A DNA stretch of 53,505 nucleotides from Lachnospiraceae bacterium (lineage in GTDB: Bacteria > Bacillota > Clostridia > Lachnospirales > Lachnospiraceae), in the NCBI GenBank assembly GCA_021153325.1, contig JAGKTQ010000017.1:1-53505 (forward strand), given 5' to 3'. Shown here piece by piece: positions 25,322 to 32,583 of this stretch; the stretch's first letter is position 1; each line of letters starts with the position of its first letter. Below the pieces are notes generated by a model. The model was not told where the DNA came from and made no database searches. It worked only from the letters and a program-made list of their open reading frames with translations. A program made the position numbers and the translations under genes.

Positions 25322-26563
25322 TTATTCCAGTCCATTGAAGGATGGATAAGCTGATTCACCATGCTGCGAAATATCAAGACCAATGATTTCATCTTTTGCT
25401 TCTACACGGATGTCTCCTGTCAGAAGCCTTGTTAAACCATAACAGATAAAGGTTCCTGCGACCGCGATTAAAATGGTCACTACCATTCCAAGTATCTGTG
25501 CACCAAGCTGTGTGGCATCACCATAAAGAAGTCCATTATATCCACCAACTGATTCTTTTGCAAAAATACCAGTCATCAAACCACCCCAAACACCGCCTGT
25601 TCCATGACAGCTGAATGCATCCAAAGCATCATCGAATCCGAACTTTTTCTTTCCATAGGAAATCATAAGATAACAGACCGGGCTTGTAGTAAGACCTATG
25701 ATAACTGCCGCCCAAACCGGTACAAATCCAGCTCCCGGCGTGATTCCGACTAAACCGGCGACCATACCTGTACAAGCACCAATTAACGTTGGTTTTCCAT
25801 TTTTCACAATATCACATGCCATCCATGACAATAATGCTGCTGCACCAGAAGCTGCTGTTGTCATAAATGCGTGAGCAGCAAGACCATTTGCCGCAAGTGC
25901 TGAACCGGCATTAAAGCCAAACCAGCCAAACATTAAAATTGATGCACCAATGACAACTGTAGGTATGTTGTGAATCCTATAAGCCGCATGCTCATAATCC
26001 CTTCTCTTGCCAAGAAGTATACAAAGCACTAATGCCGATATACCGGAACTAATATGTACGACATCTCCTCCTGCAAAATCAAGCGCTCCCAAGCCTTCTA
26101 CGCCAAGCAGACCGCCCTGTGCCCATACCATATGTGCCAGCGGATAATAAACAAGGATAGTCCAGAAAATAATAAATACAAACAAAGACTTAAATTTCAT
26201 TCTTCCGGCTACTGCACCTGTGATCAATGCTGGGGTGATGATCGCGAACATCATCTGAAATGCACAAAATACCATATTAGGAATAGCAGCACTCTCCGTA
26301 TATCCTGCTTCCAGTGATACCCCTTCCAGACCCAACCATCTGAAATCACCAATAATGCCATTCCCTGTTGGTGCAAAGGATAGGGAATAACCAAATAATA
26401 CCCACATTACAATTCCTGTTCCAATGATGAAAATAGAAGTCATCATTGTGTTGACAACATTTTTCTTTCGTACCAGTCCTCCGTAAAAACAAGCTAAGCC
26501 CGGTGTCATAAAAAATACCAAAGCTGCACAGATGAGAATAAAACCAATGTCTCCTGCATTCAT
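25322..26563 (-). CDS. amt: Ammonium transporter (Amt family)
   Basis: Amt/Mep/Rh channel-like ammonium transporter, 413 aa with about 11 membrane helices. It starts with GDIGFILICAALVFFMTPGL then ACFYGGLVRKKNVVNTMM, the family N-terminus without a signal peptide. The twin pore histidines are seen in DVVHISSGISAL and in AFSCHGTGGVWGGLMTG. It forms trimers in the cytoplasmic membrane. AGGAGG lies about 7 bp before the ATG. The glnK-like gene follows directly. A promoter and a terminator-like hairpin in the leader suggest control by transcription attenuation. Confidence 0.96.
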   Translation of the reverse strand: MNAGDIGFILICAALVFFMTPGLACFYGGLVRKKNVVNTMMTSIFIIGTGIVMWVLFGYSLSFAPTGNGIIGDFRWLGLEGVSLEAGYTESAAIPNMVFCAFQMMFAIITPALITGAVAGRMKFKSLFVFIIFWTILVYYPLAHMVWAQGGLLGVEGLGALDFAGGDVVHISSGISALVLCILLGKRRDYEHAAYRIHNIPTVVIGASILMFGWFGFNAGSALAANGLAAHAFMTTAASGAAALLSWMACDIVKNGKPTLIGACTGMVAGLVGITPGAGFVPVWAAVIIGLTTSPVCYLMISYGKKKFGFDDALDAFSCHGTGGVWGGLMTGIFAKESVGGYNGLLYGDATQLGAQILGMVVTILIAVAGTFICYGLTRLLTGDIRVEAKDEIIGLDISQHGESAYPSFNGLE

Positions 26564-26602
26564 AATAATTCCTCCTTTTACACATGTTTTGAGTTCCCTT
26601 TT

Positions 26603-26658
26603 AAGAACAAAAAAAGGAGCCGCGATGGCATTTAGCCAATGCGAACTCCGTTGTTCTT
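26603..26658 (-). promoter_or_regulatory. Terminator-like leader hairpin (attenuator) before amt
   Basis: On the - strand the leader folds as nested stems: AAGAACAA (26651-26658) with TTGTTCTT (26603-26610), GGAG with CTCC, and TGGC with GCCA around a TAAAT loop. A run of seven T (26609-26615) follows the inner GC-rich stem directly, as in an intrinsic terminator. The hairpin begins at the predicted transcription start and ends about 40 bp before the amt start codon, so unassisted transcripts should stop before amt. The antiterminating factor is not visible. Confidence 0.6.
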
Positions 26659-26665
26659 ATGCGCT

Positions 26666-26694
26666 ATTGTATGCTCTTGAAAGGAAGAAATCAA
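26666..26694 (-). promoter_or_regulatory. Promoter of amt-glnK
   Basis: On the - strand: -35 TTGATT (26689-26694), 17-bp spacer, -10 TACAAT (26666-26671). Transcription should begin near 26659, at the first base of the leader hairpin. Confidence 0.65.
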
Positions 26695-26721
26695 CATGTA
26701 TGGTGGTTTCTTAGCGGTTTC

Positions 26722-26786
26722 TACACAAGCGCAGCTCCCTTGTTTGCACAAGCGCGATATCTCTTGTTTGCACAAGCGCGATATCT
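26722..26786. repeat. 24-bp tandem repeat between tsf and amt
   Basis: Two exact 24-bp copies (26739-26762 and 26763-26786) preceded by a decayed third (26722-26738). Each contains GCACAAGCGCGATA. An exact inverted copy of that 14-mer lies at 26885-26898, on the far side of the tsf terminator. The gap 26564-26905 (342 bp) therefore holds this repeat, the amt promoter and leader, and the tsf terminator, but no gene. Confidence 0.9.
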
Positions 26787-26826
26787 CGACTCCACTTCGT
26801 TTCGTCTCGATATCCGTGCGTCGCCC

Positions 26827-26889
26827 GATAGACATAAAAAAAGAACCGATTTCAAGTAAACTTGAATCAGTTCTTTTTTATATCTATCG
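26827..26889. terminator. Terminator after tsf, long palindrome
   Basis: Core stem AAAGAACyGATT(t)CAAG with a short AAA/TTT loop, flanked by A and T runs on both sides and extended by ATAGA/TCTAT arms, so almost 30 bases on each side can pair. It lies about 20 bp after the tsf stop and would terminate rpsB-tsf. It could work in both directions, although no + strand gene enters here. Confidence 0.85.
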
Positions 26890-26905
26890 CGCTTGTGCTA
26901 AACGC

Positions 26906-27841
26906 TTACATTCCCATCTGTTTTGCAACTTCTTCTGCGAAGTTTTCTTCTTTCTTTTCAATACCTTCGCCTGTTTCAAAACGAACGAATTTCTTGATGC
27001 TTAATTTAGCACCGTTTGCTTTAGCTACTTCTTCGATGTATTTAGCAACTGGCTGTTTGCCATCTTCTGCTTTTACATAAGGCTGCTCTAATAAGCAAAC
27101 TTCTTTTAATTCTTTGTTTAAACGTCCGATAACTGCACCTTCGATAACTTTTTCAGGTTTACCAGCCATCTTAGGATCGTTAGCGATCTGAGCCATTAAG
27201 ATTTCTTTTTCATGTGCTTTGTATTCTTCAGAAACTTCATCTGTAGAAACATATTTTGGATTTAAAGCTGCAATCTGCATAGCTACGTTTGTAAGAGCTT
27301 CTTTTACTGCATCGTTAACAACATCTGTTTCAGCTTCTACGATAACACCGATTCTTCCGCCGCCGTGAGTATAAGAAACAACACATCCGTTTTCTGCAAC
27401 TACTTTTTCAAATCTTCTGATGCTTAAGTTTTCACCGATTACTGCGATCTTGTCAACTAATGCATCTTTTACAGTCTTGGAAGCATCTGCATTCCAGCTT
27501 TCTGCTAAGAAAGCATCCATATCTTTTGCGTCAGAATTAACTGCCTGCTCTGCAACTGCTGCAACATATGCCTGGAAATCTTCATTTTTAGCAACGAAGT
27601 CTGTTTCAGAGTTAACTTCTACAACTGCTGCTGTCTTATCATCTTTAAGAACAACCTTGCAAAGACCTTCTGCTGCAACTCTACCAGCTTTTTTCTCCGC
27701 TTTAGCCTGTCCATTCTTTCTTAAATATTCAACTGCTGCATCCATGTCACCATCTGTCTCATTAAGAGCTTTTTTACAGTCCATCATACCTGCACCAGTC
27801 AGTTCTCTCAATTCTTTTACCATTGCTGCTGTGATAGCCAT
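26906..27841 (-). CDS. tsf: Translation elongation factor Ts
   Basis: Guanine nucleotide exchange factor that recharges EF-Tu with GTP. 311 aa. It starts MAITAAMVKELRELTGAGMM followed by DCKKALNETDGDMDAAVEYL, the UBA-like N-terminal domain; the exchange core follows (VEVNSETDFVAKNEDF). I chose the ATG at 27841 because GGAGG lies 8 bp upstream; an upstream ATG 13 codons earlier has no such site. It follows rpsB by about 90 bp with a hairpin in between, the classic rpsB-tsf order. Confidence 0.98.
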   Translation of the reverse strand: MAITAAMVKELRELTGAGMMDCKKALNETDGDMDAAVEYLRKNGQAKAEKKAGRVAAEGLCKVVLKDDKTAAVVEVNSETDFVAKNEDFQAYVAAVAEQAVNSDAKDMDAFLAESWNADASKTVKDALVDKIAVIGENLSIRRFEKVVAENGCVVSYTHGGGRIGVIVEAETDVVNDAVKEALTNVAMQIAALNPKYVSTDEVSEEYKAHEKEILMAQIANDPKMAGKPEKVIEGAVIGRLNKELKEVCLLEQPYVKAEDGKQPVAKYIEEVAKANGAKLSIKKFVRFETGEGIEKKEENFAEEVAKQMGM

Positions 27842-27879
27842 CGTTATATCCTCCATACTTTGTTTGAATTTAATCAACA

Positions 27880-27908
27880 CAAAGGGACGTAAAATCCGCG
27901 TCCCTTTG
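27880..27908 (-). promoter_or_regulatory. Hairpin between rpsB and tsf
   Basis: A 10-bp perfect stem (27880-27889 / 27899-27908, CAAAGGGACG) with a 9-base loop and no T-run. It is more likely an mRNA processing or weak attenuating structure that sets the tsf to rpsB ratio than a full terminator. Confidence 0.6.
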
Positions 27909-27930
27909 CAAGTTTCAACTTATACTTTTC

Positions 27931-28692
27931 TTAAGCTTCTTCTGCAACTTCTTCGATGTCTGTAGCTTCGCCAGCTGCTTCTTCAAAAGCTTCTTCTACA
28001 TATGCTGCTTCACCCTGATTAGCTTCGATAACAGCATCTGCCATTTTAGCAACGATTAATTTTACAGCTCTGATAGCATCATCGTTACCAGGAATGATAT
28101 AGTCAAGTTCTTCAGGATCACAGTTTGTATCACCGATACCGATCAATGTAATACCAAGTGCATGTGCTTCCTGAACACAGATTCTTTCTTTTTTAGGATC
28201 TACTACGAAGATAGCATCTGGAATCTTTTTCATTTCTTTGATTCCGCCAAGGTTCTTCTCAAGTTTTTCCCATTCTTTCTTTAATTCAATTACTTCTTTT
28301 TTAGGAAGAACATCAAATGTTCCGTCTTCTGACATTGTTTCGATTGCTTTTAATCTTGCAATTCTGGACTGGATGGTCTTGAAGTTTGTAAGCATACCAC
28401 CTAACCATCTTTCATTTACATAGTACATTCCACAACGTTCAGCTTCTGTTTTAACAGCGTCCTGAGCCTGTTTCTTTGTACCAACGAAAAGAATTGTACC
28501 ACCTTCAGCAGCAATATCAGAAATTGCTTTGTAAGCTTCATCTACTTTACCTACAGATTTCTGTAAGTCGATGATGTGGATACCATTTCTTTCTGTGAAG
28601 ATATATGGAGCCATTTTAGGATTCCATCTTCTTGTCTGATGTCCGAAGTGAACACCTGCTTCTAATAACTGTTTCATTGAAATAACGCTCAT
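27931..28692 (-). CDS. rpsB: 30S ribosomal protein S2
   Basis: Small-subunit ribosomal protein uS2, 253 aa. The sequence VISMKQLLEAGVHFGHQTRR and WNPKMAPYIFTERNGIHIID is diagnostic. The C-terminal 25 residues are an acidic Glu/Ala-rich tail (EEAFEEAAGEATDIEEVAEE), as in other Clostridia. GGAGG lies 7 bp before the ATG. It follows a leader of about 130 nt and a sigma-A-type promoter that overlaps the terminator of the flagellar operon. It is cotranscribed with tsf. Confidence 0.98.
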   Translation of the reverse strand: MSVISMKQLLEAGVHFGHQTRRWNPKMAPYIFTERNGIHIIDLQKSVGKVDEAYKAISDIAAEGGTILFVGTKKQAQDAVKTEAERCGMYYVNERWLGGMLTNFKTIQSRIARLKAIETMSEDGTFDVLPKKEVIELKKEWEKLEKNLGGIKEMKKIPDAIFVVDPKKERICVQEAHALGITLIGIGDTNCDPEELDYIIPGNDDAIRAVKLIVAKMADAVIEANQGEAAYVEEAFEEAAGEATDIEEVAEEA

Positions 28693-28821
28693 GTCTTTAC
28701 CTCCATTTGGTTCATTTGCTTCCGTAAATCCTTACATGTTAAATCAAACATTACTCCGTCAGCCACCCCAGCGTTTATGAGCACCGGCGACGAATAGACC
28801 TACGTGTTTTATAGTCACAAC
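28693..28821 (-). promoter_or_regulatory. rpsB mRNA leader, possibly an autoregulatory RNA
   Basis: The roughly 130-nt leader contains a GC-rich element in otherwise AT-rich DNA. CGTCGCC pairs with GGCTGACG (one bulge) around an inner segment including GCTCATAAACGC. Leaders bound by S2 are known in other bacteria, so feedback control of rpsB-tsf is plausible, but I cannot match this one to a known family. Confidence 0.4.
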
Positions 28822-28827
28822 ATCTGC

Positions 28828-28856
28828 ATTGTATCATAAGAAAAGCCCCTTTGCAA
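28828..28856 (-). promoter_or_regulatory. Promoter of rpsB-tsf
   Basis: On the - strand: -35 TTGCAA (28851-28856), 17-bp spacer, -10 TACAAT (28828-28833). The -35 box lies in the loop of the upstream terminator hairpin, so the two elements share DNA. Confidence 0.75.
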
Positions 28857-28866
28857 GAGGCTTTTT
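28840..28866 (-). terminator. Terminator at the end of the flagellar operon
   Basis: AAAAGCC (28841-28847) pairs with GGCTTTT (28859-28865), with additional inner pairs; on the - strand it is followed by a short T-run (TTTTCTT). It lies 18 bp after the stop of the last gene of the flagellar operon. Confidence 0.75.
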
Positions 28867-28883
28867 CACTATTTCTTCCAGTT

Positions 28884-29465
28884 TTATTTTGTTTTTGTAA
28901 TAATTTTTGCGATCGTTTCTTCACTGGAACCAATTGCGATTTCATAAGTTCCCGGTGAGAGCTTTCTCTCATATCCATTCTCGCATAAAAATTTGTTATA
29001 AGAAGTAGCCGAAACTACTAATCCTGCTTCCTCCAGTTTCCGACTTACAAGAGCAGAATCATCTCCGCTCACAATCGTAATGGAAACGACTTGTCCAGAC
29101 ACTACCTCTTCCCCAGACTGTGTCTCCGTTTCCGTCTCTTTCGTTGTTTCCGATTCTGACTCTGTTTCCGATTCTGACTCTGTTTCCGATTCCGTTTCGG
29201 TTTCCGACTGACTTTCTGTTTGTAGCTCGGTCTCTGTCTCGCTTTCGGATTCCCTTATTGTTTCCTGCTGCTCTTCTGTACGAGATTCTTCCACCGCTGC
29301 ATACAACCCTTTGTCAGCTTCACTTTCTACCATACCAAGCTCTCTTGCCCTTGCAATGACCTCTTCATCCGTCATTTCCTCTTTGCCACCAAGAGAAATT
29401 CCCATAATGAGAGCCGTTACAATGATTCCTATTCCAAGTCCGCGTAAATATATTTTCAGTTTCAT
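28884..29465 (-). CDS. Membrane-anchored MltG/YceG-like LysM protein without catalytic domain
   Basis: A 193-aa protein with one membrane segment (about residues 8-26), a short helical region (TDEEVIARARELGM), a low-complexity linker (about 65-120) made of ESET and ETES repeats, and a C-terminal domain of about 65 residues (VSITIVSGDDSALVSRKLEE, then LSPGTYEIAIGSSEETIAKI) that resembles the LysM-like N-terminal module of MltG/YceG transglycosylases. The catalytic transglycosylase domain is absent. The linker should span the cell wall, so a peptidoglycan-binding role is likely but inferred. It begins 3 bp after the DUF6115-like gene and is the last gene of the flagellar operon. Confidence 0.75.
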   Translation of the reverse strand: MKLKIYLRGLGIGIIVTALIMGISLGGKEEMTDEEVIARARELGMVESEADKGLYAAVEESRTEEQQETIRESESETETELQTESQSETETESETESESETESESETTKETETETQSGEEVVSGQVVSITIVSGDDSALVSRKLEEAGLVVSATSYNKFLCENGYERKLSPGTYEIAIGSSEETIAKIITKTK

Positions 29466-29468
29466 ATG

Positions 29469-30572
29469 CTATCTTGACATCCCTTCAAATAAATCAATTA
29501 CAAGTTTTACTTCTCCAACACCAAGCCCCAGCTCTTTTGCTATTGCTACATTAGACATACCTGCTTTATGAAGAGACAATATTTTTTCATTACTGTTTCG
29601 GTTCTCCTTCTCTTCCTCTTTTACAGAAGAAGAATCATCCAGATCCACCATTTCCATCTCTGTTTTCTCTAAAATATCCTCTTGTGGCTCAAGTACATAA
29701 TACTGTGGATTTTCATCATTTTCATTTTCTAAAACAATTTTCGGCGCTTTGGCTGTAATTCCTTGCACAAAGTCTGCTTCCGGCTGGGCATCCACTGCAT
29801 TACTTTCTTTCTCTTCTGCTACCTGTCCGGTCAAAGTTGTATCACTTTCCACAGTCTCAGCCATCTGTTTTTCTATCTCGTTGTCCACTACGATCTTAGG
29901 CTGTTTCTCCATATCCATATAAACAGAAGCATCACTTAAAATTTCATCCACTTTTTCTTGAATCATTGGAGCTGCCGTTTTTTCCAAAGTTTCTTCCACT
30001 CTGCCGCGGATCATGTCTTCTACAATGCGGCGTACATCCAATTCGATATTTTGTGCCGTCAATTCTGCTGCCTTTTCTGCACGATTTGTAATGTCTGTTG
30101 CCCGTTTTACCGCTTCTTCAGAACTCTTTAAATCTTTTGCCGTTTCTTTCGCTGAAATCTCAATATCCTTTGCAGTCTGCGTTACTTCACCAACCGTTTT
30201 TTCAACTTCTGTAACAGTATTTCTTATAGTTACATGCTTATCATTCAGCATATCATACAAAAACAGAACTTCTTTATGGTTTTTATTAATATCATCAATG
30301 ACAGTATCCGAATATTCATTAATTGCCATGATTTTTTCATTTGTCATTTTTTCAAGAGCGCGTTCTGTCTCAGAAGAAGATTCTTCGATTGTTTCCGATA
30401 CTACATCTTCGATCTTGGACTGTACTCCGGCAATTTCTTTATCCAGAATGTCTCTTATCTGCTCTCCGGCAAGTTTCTTTGTGTCTTCATCCAATTCCTC
30501 TTTTTTCTTCGGAAGAACAAAACTTAAAATGAAAATAACACCGCCTATAATTAATAAACCAATTTCCAACAT
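29469..30572 (-). CDS. DUF6115-like membrane coiled-coil protein with C-terminal HTH
   Basis: A 367-aa protein: one N-terminal membrane segment (about residues 3-22), a long coiled-coil region (about 30-220, with many heptads such as VEKTVGEVTQTAKDIEISAK), an acidic variable region, and at the C-terminus a helix-turn-helix-like motif (ILSLHKAGMSNVAIAKELGL then GVGEVKLVIDL). Such proteins are found beside flagellar genes in Lachnospiraceae; the name DUF6115 is from memory. I use the ATG at 30572, with AAGG 6 bp upstream, over one two codons earlier. It could tether a DNA-binding or protein-binding head to the membrane. Confidence 0.75.
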   Translation of the reverse strand: MLEIGLLIIGGVIFILSFVLPKKKEELDEDTKKLAGEQIRDILDKEIAGVQSKIEDVVSETIEESSSETERALEKMTNEKIMAINEYSDTVIDDINKNHKEVLFLYDMLNDKHVTIRNTVTEVEKTVGEVTQTAKDIEISAKETAKDLKSSEEAVKRATDITNRAEKAAELTAQNIELDVRRIVEDMIRGRVEETLEKTAAPMIQEKVDEILSDASVYMDMEKQPKIVVDNEIEKQMAETVESDTTLTGQVAEEKESNAVDAQPEADFVQGITAKAPKIVLENENDENPQYYVLEPQEDILEKTEMEMVDLDDSSSVKEEEKENRNSNEKILSLHKAGMSNVAIAKELGLGVGEVKLVIDLFEGMSR

Positions 30573-30592
30573 GTCCATCCTTACTGTATCTC

Positions 30593-30910
30593 CTAAATCC
30601 TTATATCAAAGCCGTGCTGCATCGGTATATGCTTTTGCACACTTTCTTCTTTCCCTTGCTCTTTTCTCCGCTTTCCGCCATCGCCACTGTACTCACCATT
30701 TCCTTTTTCCTTGGCATCATATTTTTTGCCTTGATTTTCCGCATCATCGCTTTGGCGTACGCGATTCAAATTCTGATCCACTTCCTTTTTAAAATGTGTT
30801 TGGAAGTTTCCCTGATCTACATTGACTTTATTATCTTCATTCTGCTTTATTGTAGAAAAATCCTGTGCCCTTGAAATTTGCCCTTGTAATGATATTGAAC
30901 CAATTGCCAT
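30593..30910 (-). CDS. Small flagellar-operon protein of unknown function (105 aa)
   Basis: A highly charged 105-aa protein with no membrane segment, starting MAIGSISLQGQISRAQDFST, then a Gln/Asn/Lys-rich region and a Gly/Lys/Glu-rich tail. I chose the ATG at 30910, with AGAGG 6 bp upstream; a longer frame from 30973 would overlap the FapA-like gene. It resembles in position and composition small proteins in flagellar operons of related bacteria. It looks largely disordered. No function is known to me. Confidence 0.7.
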   Translation of the reverse strand: MAIGSISLQGQISRAQDFSTIKQNEDNKVNVDQGNFQTHFKKEVDQNLNRVRQSDDAENQGKKYDAKEKGNGEYSGDGGKRRKEQGKEESVQKHIPMQHGFDIRI

Positions 30911-30959
30911 ACTCTTCCTCTTTCCGCGCCTACTAAACTGTCGTCCCTCATCCTTGTCT

Positions 30960-32555
30960 CTATGCCATACCAATCATTTTAACGTCGCCTTCTTCTTTCA
31001 CAAAACGGCAATAATGCGTTGTGGTTTTGACTACCATAGAAGTATCCCCTATGCAGATCTTTGTTCCTGGATATACCTCTCCATTCACAACAACATGCCC
31101 ATTTGCCATAAGTCCAAGTTCAACCTGAAGCTCATTCAATTCTTCGCTTTCCTTCTGTAGCTGTGCCGTCTTATTTTCTCTTAATTTCATAAGCGATAAC
31201 ACATATTTTAACTGATCCGGCTCCAATCGGATACCTTTTGCAATTTTTAAATTTCCTGCTTCAATGATCGGCTGAATAGAACGTAAAATCTTATTGATTT
31301 CCATAATAGACTTTTGCAGTTCCTGAAAACGCAGTTTCACTCCCGGGTCTGTTCCTACTTCAACGATAGTATCTGCACCCATCGGAGAACCAAGCGTTTT
31401 TACATTGATAAGATTACCGGCACATACCCTTCCACCGGTAATGAATCCTCGCCTGCCATCAACCGTTACTTCCGTTCTTGCCATAACTGTACTATGTAAA
31501 ATGGATTCTGTAGAAACATAACCATCTGCAATTACGGATTTTACATTTTCAAGGAACTTGGAAACAATATTACCACCAGCTTTCAAAGTTCCCTTTCCCA
31601 TACCATTCATACCACGTGCAATAATGATATCTCCGCCTGCTTCTACGTAAGCGCCTTCTACAACGCCCCTGATCTCTACATTGCCTTTCGCTTTTACAGA
31701 AAAATTCTCACAAATATTTCCATTAATCTGCACGCTTCCTTCATATTCGATATCACCAGTGCTGTTATCTACATTTTCAACTTCGAATACATCCGATACA
31801 AATACCTTATCCTCTACTAAAGTAACATGCCCATTTACATCGGAAAAGATTTCCAGATTATCGTCTCCAAGCTTTATATTTTTACCAAATTTCAGATATG
31901 CACGATGCACATCTCTAGACTTGATTTTTTCTCCAAAAACATCCATTCCCGGCTCGCCCAAATCCTCAGGTATAAGCCGTGCCAGCAAATCACCCTTGTT
32001 ACAGTGATTGATCGTATTTAAATGAAAGAAGTCAACACTACCATCTTCCTTCAATGTAGGTTTCACTTTTAAGTCAGTATTAAAAAAATATTCAATACGT
32101 GCATCTGTTCCGTGCCTTGGTTCTGTTCCTTTGGCAACGATGATATCCGTACAATAATGTCTATCTGCAAAAAAGCTGTCTATTGCAGCTTCATCAATGC
32201 CCTGCACGATTTTTTTATGTGCAAGGTCATTTAAGAACTCCTCTTTTGTCATAAGTTCTCCGCCCTCAGAAGGTGCGTAAAAACGTGCCGTCACCGACAT
32301 TTTGTCCGGTGCTATTTCTATCTTACAACACTCTCTTTCCGTGTGAACATTTTCCGCATTAAGACTTACAACTGTTGTTTCTTCCAAATTTTGGATCGCA
32401 TGATTCAACGCAGAAAGGTCATAGAGTATATTTTTTTGTTGTAAATATCCTATAACCTCACTGATTTCAATACCTTTCCCACCATCTGTTGGCGGAACAA
32501 GCTTCAATTTTGCTACATTGTTTTTACAAATCAGTTGAAAATATCCATTTTTCAT
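30960..32555 (-). CDS. FapA/DUF342 family protein in the flagellar operon
   Basis: A 531-aa protein of the FapA (DUF342) family. The N-terminal third holds a mixed domain (MTKEEFLNDLAHKKIVQGID); the middle (about 220-400) is a right-handed beta-helix of short repeats with many Gly and Val (VKAKGNVEIRGVVEGAYVEA, GGDIIIARGMNG); the C-terminal part is a coiled coil and a small beta domain ending in VNGEVYPGTKICIGDT. I use the ATG at 32555 (GAGG 8 bp upstream) over a GTG nine codons earlier. Family members link to flagellar assembly and polar or membrane organisation, but no reaction is established. It follows fliA by 28 bp. Confidence 0.88.
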   Translation of the reverse strand: MKNGYFQLICKNNVAKLKLVPPTDGGKGIEISEVIGYLQQKNILYDLSALNHAIQNLEETTVVSLNAENVHTERECCKIEIAPDKMSVTARFYAPSEGGELMTKEEFLNDLAHKKIVQGIDEAAIDSFFADRHYCTDIIVAKGTEPRHGTDARIEYFFNTDLKVKPTLKEDGSVDFFHLNTINHCNKGDLLARLIPEDLGEPGMDVFGEKIKSRDVHRAYLKFGKNIKLGDDNLEIFSDVNGHVTLVEDKVFVSDVFEVENVDNSTGDIEYEGSVQINGNICENFSVKAKGNVEIRGVVEGAYVEAGGDIIIARGMNGMGKGTLKAGGNIVSKFLENVKSVIADGYVSTESILHSTVMARTEVTVDGRRGFITGGRVCAGNLINVKTLGSPMGADTIVEVGTDPGVKLRFQELQKSIMEINKILRSIQPIIEAGNLKIAKGIRLEPDQLKYVLSLMKLRENKTAQLQKESEELNELQVELGLMANGHVVVNGEVYPGTKICIGDTSMVVKTTTHYCRFVKEEGDVKMIGMA

Positions 32556-32583
32556 CTGCATTACCTCGTATTCTCTCCACACC

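Noticed and set aside
26603..26658. ANTAR-target double hairpin before amt
   Set aside because: Only one hairpin is convincing and its loop (TAAAT) lacks the hexaloop A1/G4 pattern; kept only as an attenuator of unknown type.
26722..26859. Short open frames on both strands in the tsf-amt gap
   Set aside because: They are translations of the repeat array, lack ribosome binding sites and overlap the amt promoter.
30013..30792. Long + strand open frame (259 codons) opposite the DUF6115-like gene
   Set aside because: Serine/Phe/Ile-rich mirror of an acidic coiled-coil gene with no ribosome binding site; the - strand gene fits the operon.
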